Shown piece by piece: positions 8,171 to 15,774 of a stretch of 64,000 nucleotides of DNA. This DNA is from Melioribacter roseus (lineage in GTDB: Bacteria; Bacteroidota; Ignavibacteria; Ignavibacteriales; Melioribacteraceae): contig DYHH01000006.1 of the NCBI GenBank assembly GCA_020724265.1, positions 1 to 64,000 on the forward strand, written 5' to 3'. A model generated the notes under the pieces. It worked only from the letters and a program-made list of their open reading frames with translations, did no database searches and was not told where the DNA came from. The translations under genes were made by a program, and so were the position numbers. Positions within the stretch are counted from its first letter, which is position 1, and the number at the start of each line of letters is the position of its first letter.

Positions 8171-9673
8171 ATGAAATACTTCTTTTTCATTTTATTATTC
8201 TCACTGCAGATTGCTGCTCAATTAAATCTCACTATTCATACAGATAGTCCGGAGTATTCATACGGTGAAAAGATTCGAATAATCTGCACCCTTGAAAATA
8301 ACTCTGATTCAACCGTTACATTTTATGCAAGTAACTACAAATCTTGTCAAGCAGAATTTATTTTAAACGATATCGATTCTTACGAGTGGGGAACATGCTT
8401 GCCAACTGTCGAAGAATTGATTTTCCCTCCTTATAGCAATATTCAATATTCATGGACAATTGATCCGTACATTTTTGGATTGCCGGATAAAGACGGCATT
8501 CAAACTTTGGTAGGATATTTCAGACCAGGATGGAATTCATTCGATGTTTCACATCTGAAAGATACGACTACCTTTTATGCGCCAATGTTTTTAGGTGGTC
8601 AAATAATAATTAGTTATGATAGTGAGAACAAAGTAGAGATTGATAGCATTAAAATTCAGTACGACATCGAAGTGGTTATAAGTAGTTTATTAAATGATAC
8701 ATACACTGAAACATGGCAATTAAATGGAATGAAATTAGCCGAATACAAAACACTTTTTGAAAACACCGGTCTGTTTAGGTATGTAGATTATAATCGGAAT
8801 ATACTTTATGATAGAATATTCACACAGCAATCACCTGCTCAATTTTATCCGTTACAAATAGGGAATAAATGGTTATATAAAAATTCACTCTATGAAGTTG
8901 GAACAGAGCCGACAATAACTTACTTCAGTAAAGAAGTCATAGGCGATACTTTGATGGAAAACGGTAAGAACTATTTTGTTATTAAAGAGTGGGGCAATAT
9001 TTATTATGAAAGATTTGATTCAACGACAAACGAAATTATCAGATACATGGATTGGCAATGCGGAAAGATAGATAACCCAATATATAATCTGAATTATATA
9101 CCAAATGATACATTAGTATGGTGGTATTGTGATAGTTTAGGAAAACCTTATCAAGTTTTTTATGACGAAAGTCTTGGTCCGGATAGTTCATTTATTGAAT
9201 TAACAAGAGATGATTTACTGTCTGAAGAAATCGGTTTTAGAAAACATCTCGGACTTTTTTATAAATCAATTGGTGAAATCAGTTTAAGTACAACAGTTTT
9301 AATCGGTGCAGAAATTAACGGCAAAGTTTGGGGAACTTTAACTTCGGTTGATGAAAACGAAGAATTACTTTATGAGTTCTCATTACATCAAAATTATCCA
9401 AACCCTTTTAACCCAAGCACAACAATAAAGTTTACAGTGGGAACCCCACCCCGTCCCTCCCCTTACCAAGGGGAGGGAGAGAGGGAGGGGTTAGTCCTTC
9501 TCCGGATTTACGACATCCTCGGTCGTGAAATACAAACATTATTAAACAAACAAATGCAACCCGGCACTCACGAAGTAACATTCGATGCGAGCAATCTGCC
9601 GAGCGGAGTTTATTTCTATAGATTAACGAGCGGAAATTATTCGGCAACTAAAAAAATGCTATTACTCAGATGA
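8171..9673 (+). CDS. Secreted type IX cargo protein with C-terminal sorting domain
   Basis: This is a 500-residue protein with a short signal peptide (to about residue 17, IAAQ). The N-terminal region (LTIHTDSPEYSYGEKI...LENNSDSTV) resembles the BsuPI-type beta-sandwich. The middle is not recognised. Residues 403-500 are a type IX C-terminal sorting domain: QNYPNPFNPSTTIKF, then L-R-I-Y-D-I-L-G-R-E, GVYFYRLTSG and the terminal KKMLLLR. Residues 424-440 (GTPPRPSPYQGEGEREG) interrupt the domain and are encoded by a GC-rich palindrome unlike the rest of the gene. A GAGGGGG site precedes the ATG. The product should be carried across the outer membrane and anchored or released. Confidence 0.85.
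   Translation: MKYFFFILLFSLQIAAQLNLTIHTDSPEYSYGEKIRIICTLENNSDSTVTFYASNYKSCQAEFILNDIDSYEWGTCLPTVEELIFPPYSNIQYSWTIDPYIFGLPDKDGIQTLVGYFRPGWNSFDVSHLKDTTTFYAPMFLGGQIIISYDSENKVEIDSIKIQYDIEVVISSLLNDTYTETWQLNGMKLAEYKTLFENTGLFRYVDYNRNILYDRIFTQQSPAQFYPLQIGNKWLYKNSLYEVGTEPTITYFSKEVIGDTLMENGKNYFVIKEWGNIYYERFDSTTNEIIRYMDWQCGKIDNPIYNLNYIPNDTLVWWYCDSLGKPYQVFYDESLGPDSSFIELTRDDLLSEEIGFRKHLGLFYKSIGEISLSTTVLIGAEINGKVWGTLTSVDENEELLYEFSLHQNYPNPFNPSTTIKFTVGTPPRPSPYQGEGEREGLVLLRIYDILGREIQTLLNKQMQPGTHEVTFDASNLPSGVYFYRLTSGNYSATKKMLLLR
9440..9490 (+). repeat. GC-rich palindromic element inserted in frame in a sorting domain
   Basis: This 51-base stretch is far richer in G and C than the flanking AT-rich gene. Arms CCCTCCCCTT and AAGGGGAGGG pair perfectly around the loop ACC (about 9455-9477), and the outer AACCCC/GGGGTT blocks extend the imperfect hairpin to roughly 9443-9492. 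It keeps the reading frame and adds 17 residues to the sorting domain. The complementary strand is also open over it and would read TPPSLPPLGKGRDGVGF. Confidence 0.7.
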
Positions 9674-10179
9674 AAAAGTTCAAGCGGCTTCTAATAATAC
9701 TTTTCTTCAGCTTGATGGTTTTCAATTACAGCACATCTCCGACCCCGCCTCCATATCACAGGTTTATTGTTTCCGGAGAAATTGTATGTGATTCTTTAAG
9801 CAATAAATCGAATTTTGCAATTACACTTTATGGAAAATCGCAACAAACAAACAATAATTTTATTAGAGCTTTCTGCCATGAAAGTTGGAATAGTAATACT
9901 GCTTTGACCGATTCAATAGGTTTTTATTTGCTTGTTGCCGACAATGATTTTGAATTCGATTCTATAAAAACTGCTATAATTATTGCCGGGCATGAACCAA
10001 TTTTCAGTAATGCGTTTAATATTGATCCAACAAAAAGAAATGAGCGTAGAATTAATTTTACTTATAATGACCACGGTGTTGGATGTTGCGAAAATACGGT
10101 TGAACCACAGAATGTAAAATCAAGAATCGAGAGGTATGAATATCATTTAAGCAATGTTGCAATTGAACTGTGTGATTAA
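9670..10179 (+). CDS. Exported hypothetical protein
   Basis: This 169-residue protein has an N-terminal hydrophobic export segment (KKFKRLLIILFFSLMVF) and no lipobox cysteine near it. The rest is a small soluble domain with several cysteines (FCHESW, GVGCCEN, ELCD at the very end) that could form disulfides outside the cytoplasm. Its ATG overlaps the stop of the type IX cargo gene by four bases (ATGA), so it is translated with it and may be a partner in the same surface structure. I do not recognise the family. Confidence 0.65.
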   Translation: MKKFKRLLIILFFSLMVFNYSTSPTPPPYHRFIVSGEIVCDSLSNKSNFAITLYGKSQQTNNNFIRAFCHESWNSNTALTDSIGFYLLVADNDFEFDSIKTAIIIAGHEPIFSNAFNIDPTKRNERRINFTYNDHGVGCCENTVEPQNVKSRIERYEYHLSNVAIELCD

Positions 10180-10200
10180 TAAATACATATAGGAATAACA

Positions 10201-11457
10201 ATGAAAAATATTATTAAGGTAGTCTTCTTTTCATTTATAATTTTGCTCAACATGAGTTTTGCACAAGGCGAAGCAGCAGTACCGTTTTTAGTTTTACAGC
10301 AATCGCCGCAGTTTACCGGAGCGGCACAAGTCGGTGTTGCAGTTCCTCCGATTGATCCGATGGGATTTTATCTCAATCCCGCAGTGCTTGGAGAAACTTC
10401 TAAAGAATTTAATTTCACAACACTCTTTCTTCCATCAAAAGTTAATTGGCTTGGCTGGGATAATTTGAAATTCAATACTTTCGGAATGAGTTTGGGTTAC
10501 AATTTTGAAAAATCGTTACTCAACATTCCTTTATCAATCGGAATCGGGTATATTAAAAATAGAGCTGATTACGGTACATTTTACAGATCGAGTCCGGAAT
10601 CGCCTGATCCAATTTCTTCTTTCGATAGCTATGATGAATTTTCAAGTTTTAGTATTGGGGTGAGTTATGAATTCTATTTAAAATTCAGTGCAGGAGTAAC
10701 AACCAAATCATTTAAAAGTGTATTAGGCGACTCTCCTGCGGAATCTGAGCCGGGGAGAGGTACTGTCGAGGATAACGCATTCGATTACGGTTTTTTAATC
10801 ACAGCTCCAATTTCTAAATTGTTTTACGATGATGTGATGTTTAATGTAAAAGATAATTGGAGTATAAAACCCAAGACTAATCTTTCACTCGGTTATTCGC
10901 TAACTAATATCGGCGATGAAATAATTTATTTTGATCAAGCACAAAGTGACCCAATTCCAAGAACTGCTCGTCTTGGCTACAACATTAATCTCGGTTTCGA
11001 TTTAGTTAGTGATAATCTAAAATTCAATTTGCTTGATTATTATTTTATTGCCGAGGCTGAAGATATTCTTATAACAAGAGACGAATCAAATAACTATAAA
11101 ACAGAATACCAAGATTGGATGGGTGATATTAGTTTCGGGAAACATGTCATCGGATTAAAAGGTGATGATAAAGTTGTTGTTCGTAAAGCTCATATATTCC
11201 GTATTTTAGAAACTGTTACTTTCTCTATTGGAAGATTTGACGGAAGAGGTTATTATCCTTTAAGAAAAACGAGTGGAGTTACTGTAAGTACAACCGGACT
11301 TTCGAAATACTTAAATGCAAATTTTGACAACGAAATTCTTCAATTCATTTCGGAACATATTTCAATTGAATATTACAATTCAACTCTTTTCAAAGATTGG
11401 CTGTTCGAAACCGATATTGCCGGTATTGGAATTTTTATAAAGAATATTAATTTTTAG
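10201..11457 (+). CDS. PorV/PorQ-like outer-membrane barrel protein
   Basis: This 418-residue protein has a signal peptide ending near SFAQG. The start of the mature protein (EAAVPFLVLQQSP, then GAAQVGVAVPP...YLNPAVLGE) has the layout of the PorV/PorQ (UPF0164) family, whose members shuttle type IX cargo or form part of its attachment complex. The remainder alternates short beta strands as in an outer-membrane barrel. It lies 21 bases after the small exported protein and two genes after a type IX cargo protein, which supports a secretion or surface-attachment role. It could also be a general barrel of the same superfamily. Confidence 0.6.
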   Translation: MKNIIKVVFFSFIILLNMSFAQGEAAVPFLVLQQSPQFTGAAQVGVAVPPIDPMGFYLNPAVLGETSKEFNFTTLFLPSKVNWLGWDNLKFNTFGMSLGYNFEKSLLNIPLSIGIGYIKNRADYGTFYRSSPESPDPISSFDSYDEFSSFSIGVSYEFYLKFSAGVTTKSFKSVLGDSPAESEPGRGTVEDNAFDYGFLITAPISKLFYDDVMFNVKDNWSIKPKTNLSLGYSLTNIGDEIIYFDQAQSDPIPRTARLGYNINLGFDLVSDNLKFNLLDYYFIAEAEDILITRDESNNYKTEYQDWMGDISFGKHVIGLKGDDKVVVRKAHIFRILETVTFSIGRFDGRGYYPLRKTSGVTVSTTGLSKYLNANFDNEILQFISEHISIEYYNSTLFKDWLFETDIAGIGIFIKNINF

Positions 11458-11483
11458 ATTACGCATGTATTAAAATAATTATT

Positions 11484-11861
11484 ATGAGTGGTGAAACAGC
11501 TTTATATATAGGCGGTATCTTCAATTTAGTATTTGCGGTTTTTCATTTATCTTTTTGGCGCATTTTTAATTGGCAGAAAGATTTGAAAGATATTCGATTT
11601 GTCAACCGCGCAATTATGCAGATTCTTAATCTGAGTCTTACGTTTATCTTTTTTATTTTTTCTTTTCTTTCATTTACTCACACTTATGATTTATTAATAA
11701 CAAGAGTAGGTCATACAATTCTTACGAGCATATCATTGTTTTGGTTTTTGAGAGCATTTATGCAGGTTGTCTTTTTTGGTTTTAAGAATAAACTTTCGAT
11801 ACTCTTTTTTGTGTTGTTTATTTTCGGCGGATTTATTTATATGTATCCGCTAATCAGATAA
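11484..11861 (+). CDS. Four-helix integral membrane protein, unknown
   Basis: This 125-residue very hydrophobic protein has about four transmembrane helices (near residues 5-25, 45-65, 75-95 and 105-122). Charged or aromatic residues in the loops (FWRIFNWQKDLKD) point to an inner-membrane protein. I see no catalytic motif and do not recognise the family. It lies 26 bases after the PorV-like gene and 16 bases before a lipoprotein gene, so it is probably part of the same transcript. Confidence 0.65.
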   Translation: MSGETALYIGGIFNLVFAVFHLSFWRIFNWQKDLKDIRFVNRAIMQILNLSLTFIFFIFSFLSFTHTYDLLITRVGHTILTSISLFWFLRAFMQVVFFGFKNKLSILFFVLFIFGGFIYMYPLIR

Positions 11862-11877
11862 ATGTTGAGTTGAGAGA

Positions 11878-12369
11878 ATGAGAATAATTGTAATTTCTTT
11901 TATACTTTCTCTTTTTTTTATTAGTTGTAAAGATGATTCAAATCCGGTTGAGGTGCCGAAAGAAATTCCATTAGAGACATTGCTTGCCGCACCGGAAACA
12001 TTAAGTGTTGCCGGACAAAATATTTTTCTATCTACATATATGTGGCGCGATTTTATGCCAATTAGTCCTCCCGACGGTAAACCGCTTATTGCAATCGCTT
12101 ATATTGGAACAACAGATAGTACGGATATTTCAACAGAAATTGATGCCGACGCAATATATGTTATGAAAGGAAACGAAATCTGGCGTACTTTTCTTCATAA
12201 TGAAGATTATCCTTCTTTCCAAAATCCGCCACGCAGATTAATAAAAGTTGCAAGAGACGGACCGAAATGGCAAACTCAAATTCTTGTTGACGTTGTTGTT
12301 AATGTTACTTACCGAAATAATAATTATCTACTGAAAGCAAAAGATCAATTTATTGGCGAAACTTGGTAG
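11878..12369 (+). CDS. Small lipoprotein, unknown
   Basis: This 163-residue protein has a lipoprotein signal peptide with lipobox FFISC (Cys17), followed by an acidic linker (KDDSNPVEVPKE). The mature part is likely a small beta-rich domain. No catalytic motif is visible and I do not recognise the family. It is the last gene of the run that starts with the type IX cargo protein and is followed by a 252-base gap. Confidence 0.65.
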   Translation: MRIIVISFILSLFFISCKDDSNPVEVPKEIPLETLLAAPETLSVAGQNIFLSTYMWRDFMPISPPDGKPLIAIAYIGTTDSTDISTEIDADAIYVMKGNEIWRTFLHNEDYPSFQNPPRRLIKVARDGPKWQTQILVDVVVNVTYRNNNYLLKAKDQFIGETW

Positions 12370-12621
12370 CTGTTATTTGTAAATGCTCGTATTTATTAAA
12401 TGCAGAAGAGGAGAGAGGGAGAATGGGGGATGAAGAGAACGTGGAGATTTTTCTGCAGATTTTGATGTATAATAAATACCGATTAGTAAAACACACAACC
12501 AACCAGTAATGAATTAACCTTTCTTATTATTATTGTATTGAGAACATTTTAGCTATGTAATAATACAATTTGTCCTATTTCTTTATTAATTTTGTCCCTT
12601 AAATTTTAGGAGGAACACAGA

Positions 12622-13278
12622 ATGTTTATTGGACATTTTGGTGTTGGGCTTGCAGCAAAAAAAGTTGATCAGAAACCTTCACTTGGCACACTCTTTTTTG
12701 CTTCACAATTTATTGATCTATTATGGCCTATTTTTTTATTACTCGGTATTGAACAGGTTATAATTGATCCGGGCAATACTGTTTTTACACCTTTGGATTT
12801 TGTTTATTATCCCTTTACTCACAGTTTAGTTGGTGTTTTGTTTTGGGCTATTGTTGTTGGTGGAGTTTATTATTTAATTAAGAAAAATCTCAAAACCGGA
12901 ATTTTGTTGGGAGCACTTGTTGTTAGTCATTGGGTACTTGATTTTCTTACACATGCTCCGGATTTACCGATTGCCCCGGGACTTGATTTGAAAGTCGGTT
13001 TAGGATTGTGGAATTCGTTGATTTTCACTCTTCTTTTTGAAACAGTAATTTTTGCCGTGGGTATATTTCTTTATCTGAAAATCACACAAGCTAAAAATAA
13101 GAAAGGCGAATACGGGTTTTGGGGATTAATAATTTTTCTAATTTTGATTTACATTATGAATGTATTCGGCTCAACACCACCAAATGAAGAAGTAATTGCT
13201 TGGGCAGGAAATTTACAATGGCTGTTTGTACTTTGGGCTTACTGGGTTGATAAAAATCGAGATGCTAACCAAAAATAG
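12622..13278 (+). CDS. Integral membrane protein, possible YdjM/DUF457-type hydrolase relative
   Basis: This 218-residue protein has about six membrane helices. Conserved-looking polar motifs lie near the membrane: GHFGVG at the start, SQFIDLLWP, FTHSLVG and SHWVLDFLTHAPD. A string of histidines and aspartates of this kind resembles the metal-dependent membrane hydrolases of the YdjM/DUF457 group. That resemblance is from memory and the activity is unproven. A clear AGGAGG ribosome binding site precedes the ATG. It is convergent with the next gene, with a long imperfect inverted repeat between them. Confidence 0.65.
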   Translation: MFIGHFGVGLAAKKVDQKPSLGTLFFASQFIDLLWPIFLLLGIEQVIIDPGNTVFTPLDFVYYPFTHSLVGVLFWAIVVGGVYYLIKKNLKTGILLGALVVSHWVLDFLTHAPDLPIAPGLDLKVGLGLWNSLIFTLLFETVIFAVGIFLYLKITQAKNKKGEYGFWGLIIFLILIYIMNVFGSTPPNEEVIAWAGNLQWLFVLWAYWVDKNRDANQK

Positions 13279-13304
13279 AAATAAATATAATTACTAATAA
13301 AAAA

Positions 13305-13375
13305 AATTGCCGCATGGTTTAATTGTCTAATTGTTTTGTTAAACACTTTAACAACAATTTAGCCATGCAGCAATT
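13305..13375. repeat. Long imperfect inverted repeat between convergent genes
   Basis: The outer arm TTGCCGCATGG (13307-13317) pairs with CCATGCAGCAA (13363-13373), and about 17 of the first 20 bases match. The centre GTTAAA-CAC-TTTAAC (13338-13352) is a perfect hairpin. The whole 71 bases can fold as one structure on either strand. It could be a two-way terminator for the convergent genes or a copy of a dispersed intergenic repeat. Confidence 0.6.
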
Positions 13376-13386
13376 AAACAATATAA

Positions 13387-15087
13387 CTAAGCTTTCATCC
13401 TTTCGCCTTTTTCTTCTTTAATGAAGATCCAGCCGACAACCTTACCGATATCAATTTTCTCAAAGTTATTCCAGTACTTTTTAGTTCTTACATGCATTGA
13501 ACTGGTATCATCCGGATTAATTGATTCGGCTTCTTTAATAATTGCTTTCAAACGTTCTATCCAAACACTCATATTTTTTTCACGAAGATCAACCCATCCA
13601 TCGAATGCCCACTTATCTATGTTTTCATCATTAAGTAGAAGTTCATTCTCACCTCTGAAAGGAGGAATCTTAATATCATTACCTCTTAATAGTGATTTAC
13701 CGTCAGGCAATAAAATTGGAATACCGATAGAAACAATTTCGTTTCTCAGTTTTCTATTTTCAAGTATGTATTGATGACATTTTTCGGATAATTTTTCGGG
13801 AGTATTTTCAATAATAGATTTCATACCGCCGCCGATTTTTCTCAGAAGGTTAATTTCATGTAGTAATTTTGAAAGTCGCGGTGGTCCAAGTAATTCAAAA
13901 GCAACACTATCGGAACCGTATTCTTTTTCGAGTTCGTCAAGTTTATCAACTGCTGCATGCTGCATGAACCCGGCTCTGTAAGTCGGAGCTAAAGTAGCAT
14001 TATCAAGTGCGTTGATAATATCGTGCCCGGTGTTTCCACCACGTATTTCGTATATGGCATCTACTGCAATTTCTTCAGGTGTAACATATTCCATTTGTCC
14101 TTGAGCGGTAATAGTTTCAAATTCACCGCGTGAGAATGTTCCGTTTTCGCCTGTATCTATAAAAACAGATTTTAATATTTCTCCGGTTGATTTGAATTTG
14201 TTATCATGTTTCAATACCAATCTATCTTTAAGCGGGATTGCTTCAGTAGGATCAACTTCAATTATTTCGATTGGTTTTCCTTTCTTTTTGATTTCGCCGT
14301 ATGTTATTCTCTTCCAGGCAATTGCCGCAGTCGGTTTAATTTCTTTCGTGATTGTACCGCCGGGTGTTCTTCCCATTAAAAATAATAATAGAGTATGTGC
14401 ACCGGCAACTGATGATTTACTTAAGAGAACACGAGACGGTTTTTCTTCGCTATGAGTGTAGGGAATATTCAGACCCATACCACCGGTCCCGCTGGTACCT
14501 ATCTTAACGTAAATCTTTGTTCCCATTTCTTGCATTGAGTTGTAAAGTATTTGAATATGCCTAATCAATTGTGGGATGTAAACCGTACACAAAAGTTTTT
14601 CTGTTTCTTCTGCAAGCTGCTCAACAGATGGATTTGAATCAATAACTTTTTTAATGTGATGATAAGTTGTGTAAATATCTTGGTAAGCTATCCCGGTTGC
14701 AGAGTTTATAGAATCAATTATAATTTCGGGTTTGTACTTACTAAGCAATTGGTAAATTGAAGAGCTGTGAAGAACTTCATCTGTTAATTCTTCCATTATA
14801 TCTGCCATCAAAACTCTTCTTTTTTGCTTGTCGGAAAGAATTGCAAATCGGTCTTCATCTTTGAATTCATTTCTTACAAAAATATTTCCCCACCAGGGCT
14901 CAAAATAACCCTTTTTAGCTTCGGGGAATTCTTCATATAGTCTTTTACATTCTTCTTCCGCTTCATGCTTAAACAATGAAGTTACAATAATTTTTTTAGG
15001 TTTTTCAGGATAAATTTTCCTGACGATTGCATTACCAACCAGTCCGTATCCGCCTAATACTAATACGGTTTTGTTTTCAATATCCAT
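13387..15087 (-). CDS. Large Rossmann-fold protein, SDR-like, uncharacterised
   Basis: This 566-residue cytoplasmic protein has the N-terminal nucleotide-binding motif VLGGYGLVGNAIVRKI (Rossmann beta-alpha-beta, glycines G-x2-G-x2-G), typical of NAD(P)-binding epimerase/dehydrogenase proteins. It is about twice the usual size, and the C-terminal half (MKSIIENTPEKL..., IGIPILLPDGKSLLRG) is not recognised. A segment KIGTSGTGGMGLNIPYTHSEE may hold part of the active site. Upstream on the - strand a GAGGATGG site precedes the ATG. The substrate is unknown. It stands alone, divergent from the EIIA-like gene. Confidence 0.75.
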   Translation of the reverse strand: MDIENKTVLVLGGYGLVGNAIVRKIYPEKPKKIIVTSLFKHEAEEECKRLYEEFPEAKKGYFEPWWGNIFVRNEFKDEDRFAILSDKQKRRVLMADIMEELTDEVLHSSSIYQLLSKYKPEIIIDSINSATGIAYQDIYTTYHHIKKVIDSNPSVEQLAEETEKLLCTVYIPQLIRHIQILYNSMQEMGTKIYVKIGTSGTGGMGLNIPYTHSEEKPSRVLLSKSSVAGAHTLLLFLMGRTPGGTITKEIKPTAAIAWKRITYGEIKKKGKPIEIIEVDPTEAIPLKDRLVLKHDNKFKSTGEILKSVFIDTGENGTFSRGEFETITAQGQMEYVTPEEIAVDAIYEIRGGNTGHDIINALDNATLAPTYRAGFMQHAAVDKLDELEKEYGSDSVAFELLGPPRLSKLLHEINLLRKIGGGMKSIIENTPEKLSEKCHQYILENRKLRNEIVSIGIPILLPDGKSLLRGNDIKIPPFRGENELLLNDENIDKWAFDGWVDLREKNMSVWIERLKAIIKEAESINPDDTSSMHVRTKKYWNNFEKIDIGKVVGWIFIKEEKGERMKA

Positions 15088-15267
15088 ATTCCATCCTCGT
15101 TTTCATTAATACAAAAAATTGGTGTCAACCAAATTAAAGGTTATCGATTAGCTAAACAAGTGAAATAGGATAATAGAATGCAATTTTTTATTTTTCATTT
15201 CATAAATTGATATAACAAATGCCGTTTCTTAAATTAACTTCTCAAAAACTAATATTCTGATGATAAA

Positions 15268-15741
15268 ATGAAGATTTGCGAAATACTTACTACTTCCAGA
15301 ATTAAGGTGGAAATCACATCAACCGAGAAAGAAAAAGTGATTGAAGAATTGATCGATCTTTTTGTTGATGATCCTGATATAACAGACATAGAAGAGGTTA
15401 AAAAATCTATTCTCAGCCGGGAAAAAATTATGTCAACAGGCGTTGGTAAAGGTTTTGCAATTCCTCATGCTAAATCCGATGCTGTTAAAGGTATTGTTGC
15501 AGCCTTTGGCAAATCTTCTCATCCAATTGAATATAAGGCTTTAGACGGAGAACCTGTTAATCTTATTTTTGTTTTAGTCGGTCAGCAGAATTTAGTGGGA
15601 GCCCATATCAAATTATTAAGCCGAATTTCGCGTATGATGAATAAAGACTATTTCAGAGAATCATTATTAAAAGCTCAATCTCCGGATGAAGTCTATTCAA
15701 TTTTTCATGAAGAAGAAAAAAAATATTTTGATTTAACATAA
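15268..15741 (+). CDS. PTS EIIA-Ntr-like (PtsN) protein
   Basis: This 157-residue EIIA domain of the fructose/nitrogen-PTS type has its phosphorylatable histidine at His67 in GFAIPHAKSD. Further family motifs are STGVGKG before it and FVLVGQQ...HIKLLSRISR after it. PtsN proteins usually act as regulators of nitrogen, potassium or envelope physiology rather than as sugar importers. No EIIB or EIIC gene is nearby, which fits the regulatory role. It is followed at 33 bases by hisS, probably on the same transcript. Confidence 0.85.
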   Translation: MKICEILTTSRIKVEITSTEKEKVIEELIDLFVDDPDITDIEEVKKSILSREKIMSTGVGKGFAIPHAKSDAVKGIVAAFGKSSHPIEYKALDGEPVNLIFVLVGQQNLVGAHIKLLSRISRMMNKDYFRESLLKAQSPDEVYSIFHEEEKKYFDLT

Positions 15742-15774
15742 ATTCAGTTTTTCACACAATTTTAAAATAATGTT

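Noticed and set aside
9432-9647. 71-residue ORF on the - strand inside the type IX sorting domain
   Set aside because: It runs through the sorting domain and the palindromic insert against the real gene and has no ribosome binding site. Its openness over the insert is reported as part of the repeat finding, not as a gene.
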